Below, in pieces: positions 42,416-52,167 of a stretch of DNA of 64,000 nucleotides. Source of the DNA: Orientallactaga sibirica (Eukaryota; Chordata; Mammalia; Rodentia; Dipodidae). Position numbers and translations under genes: made by a program. The notes under the pieces are model-generated. The model was given only the letters and a program-made list of their open reading frames with translations, made no database searches and had not been told where the DNA came from. The stretch spans positions 101,777,501 through 101,841,500 of the forward strand of contig JAEOAD010000001.1 of NCBI GenBank assembly GCA_036365145.1. The letters are read 5' to 3'. Each line of letters begins with the position of its first letter. The first letter of the stretch is position 1.

Positions 42416-42813
42416 CTGTTGTCTGTAGTGAGTCCATGTTGTTGGGGCGAGCATCCAACCAGACACAGCGTGTGGGAGGAAGGGGTCTATTTCAGCTTAC
42501 AAATCCAGAGGAAACTCCATCCATGGCGGAAGAAGCTGCTTACTTTCATAGATCCAAGCAGAGAGAGACAACTGCAGCAAGCAAACACCAACACCAGCAA
42601 ACGCAAGATCCCCAGAGCTCAATCTGCTCTCTCCACACCTTTGGGCTGGGAATCCAGGTCTGACCCCAAACTCACCTTCTGGCTGGACTCCAGGATCCAC
42701 CCCCAATGACACCTCCTCCAGCCAGACCCAAATTACAAGTGTAAATTTTAATAAAACACCTGAGTCTGTGGGGCCATACCTGTACACTATCACATTCAAA
42801 CTACCTCACTGTT
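42413..42813 (-). mobile_element. URR1-like hAT element, antisense, variant
   Basis: Sense reads GGTAGTTTGAATGTGATAGT, GGCCCCACAGACTCAGGTG, GTCTGGCTGGAGGAGGTG and CTGGTTGGATGCTCGCCCC. TTACTGTT (42413-42420) and TCACTGTT (42806-42813) match at 7 of 8. The middle differs from 41752-42101 but resembles the element at 54702. Confidence 0.62.
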
Positions 42814-42819
42814 CTCTCA

Positions 42820-43600
42820 CCGGAAGCTCTGTGTAATTCCTTTTGCTCATTGTTAGAAACCACAGGGCAGTGAGTGGCCGTGTGACTATCTCCCCTAAAA
42901 GCTCATGCACAGATTCCCTTAGAGCGGCTTCATTTCCATTAATTTGCTTGGTCAAAACTTCTCATCTTTTGATTTTCAATAATTATGTACAAATCCAGAG
43001 GAGCCATGGTGAAGCTTCTGCTCCTCGGGGCATTTTCCATGAGGTTTCAACTGACTGCAGCGCTGGGTTATCTCACTCCTAACCTCACCGAATTCCTGGC
43101 CAGGGAAATTGACATGTTTTCTGCATTGCTGTTATCTTCCCTTCAGGGCACATTTTAGTTCTTACCCCCCAAACTACCCTTTATTTCAGAAGCACATTAC
43201 TTATTTGCAACAAAATTAAAAGCCTTTTATGCTTCAAATAAGAGACTAAACTCTACCTCTACTGTAGACTTTTGCCCTTGGTCAGCAAACACATGTCTAC
43301 AACTTCATTAAGTTCAAGTTCAAGCTTCCTTGCTTCCTTCTCCTCTTCTAATTAACTGTACAAGCAAAAACGCAGGCGGATTGAATAGGAAGGGAAATGC
43401 TAGGAAATGTATAGGAAGTGATTATTTAGGACTGAAACAAAGGAAAAGTTGAAAATAACTGCAGAGTAAACCATTAGAACAAGACCCTGAAATCATGACA
43501 GAAACTCCTTGGGCCTCAATAAATATTGATTTTGTGGTATGCTAAGAAAAAGAATCTGTTTAATCACTGTATTAAGCATGCTTTATGTCATGACATTTTA
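42820..43600. other. Unique sequence
   Basis: No gene or repeat recognised. Confidence 0.5.
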
Positions 43601-43639
43601 TAGAAATCATTTCTTTTTTTAATCTGTTTTTAATTTTTA

Positions 43640-43859
43640 TTTAACTTAATTTTATTTTATTTGAGAGAGAGATAGAAGAAAGAGGCAGAGAGAAAGAGAG
43701 ACAGAATGGGCGTGACAGGGCCTTCAGCCACTAAAAAAAACTCCATACGCATGCACCCCCTTGTGCATCTATCTTGCTTATGTGGGTCCTGGGGAATTGA
43801 ACCTGGGTCCTTTGGCTTCTTAGGCAAACACCTTAACCACTAAGCCATCTCTCCAGCCC
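43640..43859 (-). mobile_element. DIP-type SINE, antisense
   Basis: TTATTTTATTTGAGAGAGAG, CCTTCAGCCACTAAAAAAAA and AAGCCATCTCTCCAGCCC. GAAATCATTTCT (43603-43614) and GAAATAATTTCT (43861-43872) flank it. Confidence 0.9.
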
Positions 43860-43879
43860 AGAAATAATTTCTTTTTAAA

Positions 43880-44082
43880 AAAATTTTTTTATTTATTTGA
43901 GAGGAGAGGCAGATATGTATATACAGAGAAAATGGGTGCACCAGGGCCTCTAGCCACTGTAAAAGCACTCCAGACATGTGTACCACCTTGTGCATCTGGC
44001 TTTACATGGGTACTGGGTAATTGAACCCAGGTCCCTAGGCTTTGCAGGCAAGCACCTTAACCACTAAGGCATCTCTCCAGCC
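43880..44082 (-). mobile_element. DIP-type SINE, antisense, at the same target
   Basis: TTTTATTTATTTGAGAGGAG to AAGGCATCTCTCCAGCC. Its right flank AAATCATTTCT (44089-44099) repeats the same target motif. Confidence 0.9.
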
Positions 44083-44099
44083 ATATATAAATCATTTCT

Positions 44100-44270
44100 A
44101 ATCCTAATCCTACACACTTTTCACATAGTTTGCACTATCTCCATCAGACAGATAAGGAAACAGAGGCTCATGTGATTTGGTCTGGATTTCATAGACAGTG
44201 AGGTGCTTAAGATGGGGTACAGGCTCAGGTCCCTCTGATTTTCTTCTCTCTGTACTGCACTCTCTCTCTT
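44100..44270 (-). mobile_element. MIR, antisense
   Basis: CAGACAGATAAGGAAACAGA, GGCTCATGTGATTTGGTCTG, ACAGGCTCAGGTCCCTCTGA and TGTACTGCAC. The 'gataaggaaactgaggctca' and 'aggtctgtctgactcc...ctgc' parts of antisense MIR are clear. Confidence 0.72.
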
Positions 44271-44427
44271 GCCATGCGTGATACCAACTCAGACTTTCAT
44301 GGAGAAAATAAAAACTAACAAATGGATGTGTTGGGATGCCGGATGTGGCTCAGTCTGAGGGTTCGGACAGGTTCTCTTTGATAGGAAAGGGGCTCATAGG
44401 TCATCTGTCAAGAAGATTGTAGATGAG

Positions 44428-44780
44428 GTCTGGGGAGATGGCTCAGGGGTCAAAGTGCTTACTGATGAAACATGACAACTTGAATTTGGATCCTCAGAGC
44501 CCACATAAAGCCAGGCATGTTAATGAACACCTAAAACCCCAGCATTTCTGTATTTCATAGGAAGATGGGAGGCAGAGACAAGAAATCTACAGAGGCTAAT
44601 GAGACAGCTAGCCTGATGAACATGGTAGTGACCCAGAGAGACCCTGCCTCAAACAAGATGGAAGGTGAGGACTGACAACCAGGGGCTGCCTCTCCCGCCA
44701 CAAGTGCACTGTAGCACATGCATGCCCCCCACACACGTGAACAACATATGTGCATTGCACACATATCATACACAAATACA
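44428..44780 (+). mobile_element. B4 SINE, diverged
   Basis: GGTCTGGGGAGATGGCTCAG, TTGAATTTGGATCCTCAGAG, GACCCTGCCTCAAACAAGAT and a CA-rich end. Confidence 0.78.
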
Positions 44781-44881
44781 AAGAAATATGGTACATCAAA
44801 TTCTATAGTGGATGTTGGATCAAACTTCCAAATCCTCTTTGCCTCAGACATCCATTTTACAGATAACAAAAGAGAACTACA

Positions 44882-45085
44882 GGGCTAGAGAGATGGCTTA
44901 GCAGTTAAGGCACTTGTGTGCAAAGCCAAAGGCCCCAGGTTCAATTCCTCATTACCCATCCTTAGTACGCCAGATGCTCAAGGTGGCTCAATGTGTCTTG
45001 AGCTCATTTGCAGCAGCAGGAGGCCCTAGCATGCCCATTCTCTCTATATATATCTGCTTATTTCTCTCAAATAAATAAATATTAA
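44882..45085 (+). mobile_element. DIP-type SINE
   Basis: AGGGCTAGAGAGATGGCTTA, CCAGGTTCAATTCCTCATTA, a short duplication near CCATCCTTAGTACGCC, and tail ATAAATAAATATTAAAAAG. Confidence 0.9.
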
Positions 45086-45100
45086 AAAGAAGAAGAAGAG

Positions 45101-45320
45101 GGGCTGGAGAGATGGCTTAGCGGTTAAGACACTTGCTTGCAAAGCCAAAGGACCTTGGTTCAATTCCCAGGGCCCACGTAAGCCAGATGCACAAGGTGGC
45201 AAACGCATCTGGAGTTTGTTTGCAGGGCAGGAGGCCCTGGCGCACCCATTCTCTCTCTCTCCCTCTCTTTTTCTCTCTCTCTCTTTCTCTTAAATAAATA
45301 AATAAATTTTTTTTAAAAAA
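45101..45320 (+). mobile_element. DIP-type SINE, tandem orientation
   Basis: GGGGCTGGAGAGATGGCTTA, CCTGGCGCACCCATTCTCTC, (TC)n and TTAAATAAATAAATAAATTT. Confidence 0.92.
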
Positions 45321-45621
45321 GAAGAAAAGAAGGATACTACAAAATAAGGTAGAGATTTGCTCAAGTCCATGGCTAACTAGTACAGACCAGTGGGGGACTC
45401 TTCTATTGACCTGCCTGCTAGAAGACACCTACTTCCATGTTTGCAGACTGACTCCCTTTACTAATTTGTTTGTACTTTGGCTAATGTAGGCTCCACCTTG
45501 ATATAGGAACATGGGCAGGGAGTTCTCTGCCCCTTCTCTCCCAAAAACAAAGGCACAAGATGCAGTCCACTGCAGGCCCATTTAGTGTCACTCTGTCTTT
45601 TAAAAAAATGCATGATAATAA

Positions 45622-46006
45622 AAGTCTCAGTATATTTAAGATTTTATTTTTATTTATTCATTCATTCATTCATTTATTTGAGACAGAGAGAGGGGGAGAG
45701 AAGACAGAAAGAGGGGGAGAGAGAGAGAGAGAGTGAGAATGGGCACTCCAGGGCCTCCAGCCACTGCAAACGAACTCCAGGTGCATGCGCCACCATGTGC
45801 ACCTGGCTTACGTGAGACCCAAAGAATTGAACCGGGGTCCTTAGGCTTCACAGGCATGCGCCTTAACCGCTAAGCCATCTCTCCAGCCCTTTTGCTCTTT
45901 TTTTAAAAAAAGATTTTATTTTATTTTTATTTATTTATTAGAAACAGAGAGGGGGGAGAGAAGACAGAGAGAGGGAAGGGAGAGAGAGAAGTCTCAGTAT
46001 ATTTAA
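45622..46006 (-). mobile_element. DIP SINE plus 5'-truncated DIP tail inside one 18-bp target duplication
   Basis: A full antisense DIP (45640-45889; CGAACTCCAGGTGCATGCGC to AAGCCATCTCTCCAGCCC) is followed by a second antisense DIP tail only (T-run, TTATTTATTTATTAGAAACA, purine tract; about 45905-45988). Perfect AAGTCTCAGTATATTTAA repeats lie outside both (45622-45639 and 45989-46006). Confidence 0.92.
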
Positions 46007-46009
46007 AGA

Positions 46010-46385
46010 AAGGAACAGCATAGCGAAAGAGGGGCTGGGAATATTTCCAGAAAACACAAAAGCTGTGCCCAACCACAGGTGCATCCTGTAAGAACTCTGG
46101 CAGTCTTTTGAAAAGCAGTCAGGGTTGTATCAATTCCTTTATCCCACTGGAAAAGGAAAAAAGATGAAGAAGGGTCCTTAAGAAACTACCGCTTTCTGGG
46201 CTGAAGCGTGCTGTGTCACAGCCAGAATTTAGGGAGACTGGCTCAAAAGATCCACACTGTAGCGAGAGCTCTTGACTGTTTGAGAATAGACAGTTTACCA
46301 TACTCACTCCACACCCAGGTACATTCCCAAAAGCGAGTCCCCTGCTGGCAACTTGGTTACTACCCTGGCAAAGAAATGAAAACAC
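46010..46385. other. Unique sequence
   Basis: No feature recognised. Confidence 0.5.
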
Positions 46386-46390
46386 GTATC

Positions 46391-46497
46391 AGAAAAAAAA
46401 AAAAGAAAGAAAAAGAAAGAAAGAATGAAGGAAGGAAGGAAAGAAAGAAGGAAAGAAGGAAAGAAAGAAAGGAAAGAAAGAAGGAAGGAAGGAAGGA

Positions 46498-46545
<48 letters not shown>

Positions 46546-46553
46546 GAAAAAAA
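46391..46553. repeat. (GAAA)n / (GGAA)n microsatellite
   Basis: A 160-bp purine tract, not adjoining a recognisable SINE. Predicted Lys/Arg/Glu-rich or Phe/Leu/Ser-rich peptides are artefacts. Confidence 0.95.
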
Positions 46554-46944
46554 GAACCTACCTTTCATAAAGAATGCACCCATGACCTCATCCCACATTC
46601 CCTGTAGCAAAGAATATTCTGAATTTGAAAAAAATGAGGGCCATGCTTGTGTATCTGGAGGCTTAACTTCGATTAGATACCTAAATTCTTATTCCACTTA
46701 ATGTAAAACTCAGGTAAGTACATTGCTGTAAAGGCTGCTTTTAAAGACTTACCATTCAGTTAACAATTAACATCCAAGCAATTTGATTCCCAGAAAGACT
46801 ATTTATTCGGACTCCCTAATTCATGTATTTTTTTTTCTAAATGTAGCTTTAAACAGTCAAGGGTTAGAAGGGTCTCAAGCACACATCGAAGGAAAGGCCA
46901 GGCCATATTAAGAGGGTTAAATGTCAAGGGGATGAGAACTGAGA

Positions 46945-47160
46945 TTCTGGAGCCACTGTGTTTCTGGCATGCAGAATCCAGCCTCTGCCATTCACTGGCT
47001 CTTTGACCTTGGGCAAATTGTTCAGACCCTCTATTACACTGTGTCTAAATACGTGTAACAAATAGGGTGATACCTGATAGTGCTGTAAGGGTTGAATGAA
47101 ATAAAAAGTTTACAATAGTACCTGGCACACAGTAAGTCCTCGGCAAATGTGAGCAATACT
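46945..47160 (+). mobile_element. MIR SINE, nearly full length
   Basis: GATTCTGGAGCCACTG, CCAGCCTCTGCCATTCACTG, CTTTGACCTTGGGCAAATTG, TAAGGGTTGAATGAAAT and GTACCTGGCACACAGTAAGT give the complete MIR order. Confidence 0.88.
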
Positions 47161-47164
47161 TTAC

Positions 47165-48015
47165 ATGTTTTAATGATCAGCATTGTCAGCCCTCTATTTC
47201 TTGTATTTGAAATGAAACCACTGACCCAGCAGAATTGATATAGTTGTTTGCCCAGATACTGTTATGTTAAGCTTCCCACTACTAAAAATCCCAAGTAAAA
47301 AGTTAATTAGACTGGTTTTTACATTTAGTCTCTATTTATGCTGCATAGAATCTGCAAGTGATTAGCCTTCGTTTTTATTACTCCTGTTAAACTGTAACAT
47401 GCGCTTATCTCTCCCTGGGTGTGGTTCACACTCAGAATGCTGCTGGCTTTGTTCAGCACCGTATCTGTTGTTACTTAATTTCAGCTCTCATGATGAGTGA
47501 GATTGTGAGAAACTTGTCTTGTTCTGTTATTCATAAGAGTTATTAATTTTTTAAGACTCAAGGAGTTATGGGTCTTTAAAAGTATGGGGGGAGGAGGACA
47601 AGAAATGACTAGGATCTAACCCAAATGATTAAAAGGACAGGATGTTCTTTTACCCCCCCTGGGAGCCTCAGAAGGAAATGAGAACTAAATTTAATGTTAT
47701 GAGTTCTCATGTTCACAAATTGGTGTCTTAGGTTTATGTGTCCTAGTAATTATGCCCTGCTGTGGAAAGGCTTCCCCTGAAAGCGTAAGCTGCAGGTAGA
47801 AAGTGTGTAGTTGAGAGGTCTGCATAGAAACTATGAAATGCGTGAGAGTTTCCAGCAAGCTGTCTATCTCGTGTATAAACACCGGAGCAATTGTGAAGTG
47901 GGACTCAAGGGTCACACCCCAGCCATTCTTTTCCTTCCCACCTCAGGGATGGAACTGATGTCAGGCACTGGAGTGGCTCAATCTTCTTTGTCTGATGAAG
48001 TGTGCTGTTCAGGCT
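47165..48015. other. Repeat-free AT-rich sequence
   Basis: No gene seen. Repeat-poor between 47165 and 47700, which makes it a possible conserved non-coding element, though nothing in one sequence can prove that. Confidence 0.4.
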
Positions 48016-48020
48016 CTGCT

Positions 48021-48092
48021 ATCAGACATTTACACCTCAGTGAAATTTAAGTCAATGTGTTACTGCTTCCAGGAAGGGCCTGTTTCAAAAGC

Positions 48093-48123
<31 letters not shown>

Positions 48124-48150
48124 TCTCACTGTGGATGTGGATTGCAGAGT
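48021..48150 (+). repeat. Unclassified module, copy 1
   Basis: ATCAGACATTTACACCTCAG, TTTAAGTCAATGTGTTACTG, CCAGGAAGGGCCTG, AAAGCTTTCTCTCT and, after a TC run (48098-48127), GATTGCAGAGTTTGT. It aligns with 51941-52050. Confidence 0.6.
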
Positions 48151-48154
48151 TTGT

Positions 48155-48680
48155 ATCACTGGGTCATAGTTTATATGCAAGCACATGACACTACTCTATC
48201 TTAAGTGAGACAGGGGTTTAGTGGAGGAATAAGACTCACAGCTCATACTGAAGGTAAAAAGCTGAAGGATTGGGCCTGGGAAAGGACAGGAGCCCAGGGA
48301 GTTCTGTGAGATCTTTGAAGTTTTATCTAATCACATTCTCTGTAGGGACCTCCCCTGAGCAGGACTCTGATCTTAAGTCTTTGTGTCACTCTACTCCTAA
48401 TTCACATGCTGAGATGGGAACATCTGGTTGGTCCAGCTTAGGGCCAAGCCTTATCTGAGGGGAGGGCAGGGTGCCAAGAGTGTAGCAGTGGGGTGAAAAA
48501 AGGTTCCACAAAGGATATCAGGGCACTCTTCCTGAAAGAGGAATGGATGCTGTGCAAACAAAAGCATACATCTGCTATAATCACCAAGCAAGGGGATGTC
48601 ATAGACCTATCCACAGGGACACTGTCGTTGAAATCCTAGCACTTAGGTTGCCATTTTCTTCAATGTCAGACCTTTCTAGT
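48155..48680. other. Unique sequence
   Basis: No repeat or gene recognised. Confidence 0.5.
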
Positions 48681-48932
48681 CTCTAAGGACATTATTTGTT
48701 TGTTTGTTTGTTTGTTTGTTTGTTTGAGAGCAACAGACAGAGAGAAAGAGGCAGATAGAGAGAGAATGGGCAGGGCCTCCAGCCACTGCAAACGAACTCC
48801 AGATGCATGCACCACTTTGTGCATCTGGCTTACGTGGGTCCTGGGGAATCGAGCCTTGAACCGGGGTCCTTAGGCTTCACAGGCAAGCACTTAATCACTA
48901 AGCCATCTCTCCAGGCCCTCTAAGGACATTAT
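48681..48932 (-). mobile_element. Young DIP SINE with 15-bp target duplication
   Basis: The antisense DIP (48696-48917) has a (TTTG)n tail, GAATCGAGCCTTGAACCGGG (expanded B box) and AAGCCATCTCTCCAGGCC. CTCTAAGGACATTAT is repeated perfectly at 48681-48695 and 48918-48932. CpGs are intact. Confidence 0.95.
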
Positions 48933-49033
48933 GTAAGTCAAATGAGATAGGATGGACTCCAGGATTCTTTTAGGTTTTTTTTTTCAGAAGCTCAACACAT
49001 TGTAACTTGATGACATTTAAGAGTATCATTCAG

Positions 49034-49204
49034 GGCTGGAGAGATGGCTTAGTGATTAAGGAGCTTGCCTGCAAAGCCTAAGGACCCAGATTCAATTCCT
49101 CATGACCCACATAAGCCAGATGCACAAGGTGGCACATGCGTCTGGAGTTTGTTTGCAGTGGCTGGAGGCCCTGGTGCACTCATTCTCTCTCTCTCTCTCC
49201 AATA
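49034..49204 (+). mobile_element. DIP SINE lacking its A-rich tail
   Basis: GGGCTGGAGAGATGGCTTAG through the TC tract to CTCTCC, then an abrupt switch to L1 3'UTR sequence at about 49202. The AAATAAA tail found in nearly every other full copy is absent. Confidence 0.9.
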
Positions 49205-49437
49205 CAATCTTAGACCCAATTTGGCCTCAATATCCACGACCTTGCAGTGCCTGGTACTACCTACACAAGAACCTCATAATAGGAGGAAAAGATGATGACA
49301 TCAAAATTAAAAAGAGACTAATGAGAGGCAGAGGGGATATGATAAAGAGCAGGTTTGTGAAGGGAAATGGGGAGAGGAGGGAATTATCATGGTTTATTAT
49401 CTATAATTGTGGAAATTGTAAATAAAAAAGTTAAAGG
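49202..49437 (+). mobile_element. L1 3'UTR copy D (short, polyadenylated)
   Basis: CCTTGCAGTGCCTGGTACTA, CTACACAAGAACCTCATAAT, AGGAGGAAAAGATGATGACA and TTGTAAATAAAAAAG align with the last roughly 230 bp of copy B (19460-19698), ending at the genuine L1 3' terminus. Confidence 0.85.
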
Positions 49438-49449
49438 AATTCAGGGCTT

Positions 49450-49582
49450 TTTAGCAGGACATGGTGGTGCAGAACTGTAGTGCTATCATTGGGGAGGTGG
49501 AAACAGGAGGATCAGAAATTAAGGTCAACCTTGGATACATAGTGAATTTGAGGCCAATATACCTAAAGCAAGAAAAATAAGG
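49450..49582 (+). mobile_element. Diverged B1 SINE
   Basis: GCAGGACATGGTGGTGCAGA, GAGGTGGAAACAGGAGGATC and TACATAGTGAATTTGAGG. Confidence 0.72.
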
Positions 49583-49587
49583 AAAAC

Positions 49588-49757
49588 AGGGCTGGAGAGA
49601 CGGCTCAGCAGTTAAGGCACTTGCCTACAAAAGCCTAGCACCCCAGGTTTGATTCTCCAGTTCCTATGTAGAGCAAGATGCACAAAATGACACATGCATC
49701 CGGAGTTCGTTGGCAGGGGCTAGAGGTTCTGGTACACCCATTCTCTCTCTGCCTCAG
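49588..49757 (+). mobile_element. DIP SINE lacking its tail
   Basis: GGGCTGGAGAGACGGCTCAG to CATTCTCTCTCTGCCTCAGG, ending directly in a B1. Second tail-less DIP fused to another retroelement within 600 bp. Confidence 0.87.
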
Positions 49758-49906
49758 GCACACCACCATGGCAGTGCACACCTTTAATCTCTGTACTCAG
49801 GAGGCAGAGGTAGGAGGATTGCTGTGAGTTCAAGGCCATCCTGAGACTCCATAGTGAATTTCAGGTCAGCCTGAGCTAGAGCGAGACCTTACCTCAAAGA
49901 AACAAA
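49757..49906 (+). mobile_element. B1 SINE fused to the preceding DIP
   Basis: ACCACCATGGCAGTGCACAC, GTAGGAGGATTGCTGTGAGT and GAGACCTTACCTC, then (AAAC)n. Confidence 0.86.
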
Positions 49907-50089
49907 CAAAAAAAAAGAAAGAGAAAAAGAAACAAACCAAGAATTCAAAATCAAGTTTCTCGAGATGCCACTGAAATGTGGCTTCTAAGGTAAATATTTG
50001 TGTGACCGCTGATAGACCTAAGCCACTGCTTTAACTGATGGTCCACTCGCACCCACAGTACTAGCTAAACATTTAAATCCTAAGTGAAG

Positions 50090-50210
50090 CCTCAGACTCT
50101 CACTGGCAAAGTTTAGGTGGGGATGTGCTAAGGTAGGGGCTGTTTCTAAATGTTCAGTAAATTCACTAAGTGGTATTGATGTACTTGTAACTTTGAGAAC
50201 TACTACACCC
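50090..50210 (+). mobile_element. MER5-like fragment
   Basis: CAGACTCTCACTGGCAAAGT, TTGATGTACTTGTAACTTTG and AGAACTAC weakly match the right part of MER5A. Confidence 0.35.
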
Positions 50211-50444
50211 AGATTCAATAAATCCCAGTGTTTATTGCATACATATTGTGTGCCCCTCAGTGGTCTAGACTCAAAGATACACTGTGAGCAAAATAAACTA
50301 GCTGCTTGCTCCTCTTGAACTCATAGGGAGGCAGGGAGAATAGCTTATGAGTAAATGTTAAAAATAACAAGATAATTACAGGATGGAGTAAGTACTCAAA
50401 AGGAAGAAGAGAGTAATCTCAAGGTTAACAGAAGTACTCACTTG

Positions 50445-50580
50445 GGGGCTAGGAGTATAGTTTGTTGGTAAAGTACTTGCCCTAGCATACACAAGACTAC
50501 TGTGTGAACTGGATATGGTAGCGGCAGAGGATCAAGAGTTCAAGGACAGCCTAGGGTACATGAAACCCTATTTCAAACAA
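50445..50580 (+). mobile_element. Old ID-B1 composite
   Basis: GGGGGCTAGGAGTATAGTTT and TAAAGTACTTGCCCTAGCAT (ID-like), then AAGAGTTCAAGGACAGCCTA (B1-like). Confidence 0.6.
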
Positions 50581-50628
50581 GTGAATATTTATATTCACGT
50601 TTCCCTGCAATACTATGTCTTCTCCATC

Positions 50629-50846
50629 AAGATACTGGAGCTGCAGGGCTGGGGAGTTGACTCAATGGTTACGAGCGTTTGCTTGCAAAGCTTGCTGACC
50701 CAGATTCAGTCCCCAATACTCATGTAAAGCCAGATGCACCAAGTGATCTGGAGTTCACTGCAGTGGCAAGAGGCCCTGGTACACTCATACTCTCTCTCCC
50801 TCTCCTTTCAAATAAATAAAAATTTTTTAAAAGATCCTGGAGCTGC
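50629..50846 (+). mobile_element. DIP-type SINE with 16-bp target duplication
   Basis: DIP 50646-50828 between AAGATACTGGAGCTGC (50629-50644) and AAGATCCTGGAGCTGC (50831-50846), one mismatch. Confidence 0.92.
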
Positions 50847-50869
50847 CATCCCAAAGGTGCTTAAGCCAA

Positions 50870-51560
50870 GTCTTAGAGCCACTTTGAATCCTCTCCTCGC
50901 CTCCTGTCCCTCACCTCCTTGTGCATGACATCAGCAAGTCACACGGACTCTGAGTCCAGTCCACTCATCTTCCTCTTGTATTAGTGACCTCAATGGCTTC
51001 CTAAATGGCTTCCCATGTCCCTGTAGACTTTATTTTCCCTATAGCAGCCAGGGTGAAATTTCAGACATACAAAGGAGACTGTTTCCCCGCCTTGCCTTGA
51101 AACCTTCTGGCAGTGAAGGTCTTCCCCTGCATCTGTCAGGCAGACATGATCCAGCCTCTCCCTTCCCCAGCTCTCTGGCCTCATCTCTAACCTCCCGCCC
51201 CCATCACAGCACTCAATCACCCTTCTCTTGGTCCCTCTCTCAGCCTCTCAGGCACCACAAACTTGTTCCAGCCTCAGGAACTTTGAACTTGTCTTTCCAG
51301 CTGCCAACTATGGACCATTTGGGTCTTAGCTCATGTTAACAAAACTAGTACCCCACCCCTACCATATTAATTACTCAAGGTCTGTTTTATTTTAGTCATA
51401 GGCTTAGCATATGTAATGATTTTTTTAATCAATTTGTTTACACATTAACATCTGTGTTTTCCCAATACAATAAAAACCTCATGAATGCAGAGACTTTGGT
51501 CTGTTTTATTCACTAGCTATCCTTAGCACCCAGAAGAGTGGCCTGCACAATTTTACTAAT
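50870..51560 (+). mobile_element. L2-like 3' region
   Basis: CAGCCAGGGTGAAATTTCAG, GCAGACATGATCCAGCCTCT, GGCACCACAAACTTGTTCCA, AATGCAGAGACTTTGGTCTG and TAGCACCCAGAAGAGTGGCC follow the L2 3'-end order ('gggcagggactttgtctg...cccagcacctagaacagtgcctggcac'). Confidence 0.55.
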
Positions 51561-51670
51561 ACTGGTGCCTCAAGGAGTGAAGATAAGTGAGTAGATTAAT
51601 GGGATGTATTGGAGGCAGGCGATTTAGGTTCTTAGTAAAGGAAAGCTGAGCGTTTCAGGGTTATAGGTTT

Positions 51671-51712
51671 ACTGCTTCTGGGCCTTTGGGCTAAGACAGA
51701 GCGCAGGATGAT
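51671..51712 (+). pseudogene. Possible degraded U2 snRNA 5' fragment
   Basis: ACTGCTTCTGGGCCTTTGGG followed by CTAAGACAGAGCGCAGGATG resembles the first 40 nt of U2 with scattered substitutions. No clear target duplication and no further U2 sequence. Confidence 0.5.
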
Positions 51713-51940
51713 AGGCGAGGGGAACACATACATTCTACCTTTGCCCTATACAACCCCATGCTCTAGACAAACAGCTTCATTGCTGTTTTACCAACATAGC
51801 TAGAATTTCCCAACCCTGTTCAATGAAGAGACCTAAGTCCTGTGTTCACCAGGAGCATACAGAGCACTGGGGGAAGTTCTCACAAAATACACATATATTC
51901 CTGTGCCCTACCTCCACCAACATCAAAAGACCATCCCCAA

Positions 51941-52050
51941 ATCAGACATTTACATGTTAGTAGACATTTAAGTCAATGCATTACTGGTGCCAGGAAGGAC
52001 TTATACTGAAAGCTTTATCTCTAATTGTAGATTGCAGGGTTTGTCTGGCC
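51941..52050 (+). repeat. Unclassified module, copy 2
   Basis: ATCAGACATTTACATGTTAG, ATTTAAGTCAATGCATTACT, CCAGGAAGGACTTATACTGA, AAGCTTTATCTCT and GATTGCAGGGTTTGT align with 48021-48150 in the same orientation, with one single-base indel and loss of the TC run. Confidence 0.6.
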
Positions 52051-52167
52051 CAGGCTTCTCTCCCTAGTCATCTGCCCTCCATGTTTTCTCCAGCAGAACT
52101 GGATCCCTAGCCCCATTGAGCCTAGGATGGCATGCATATTGGGAAAGACTCTACACTAAACTCTTTG

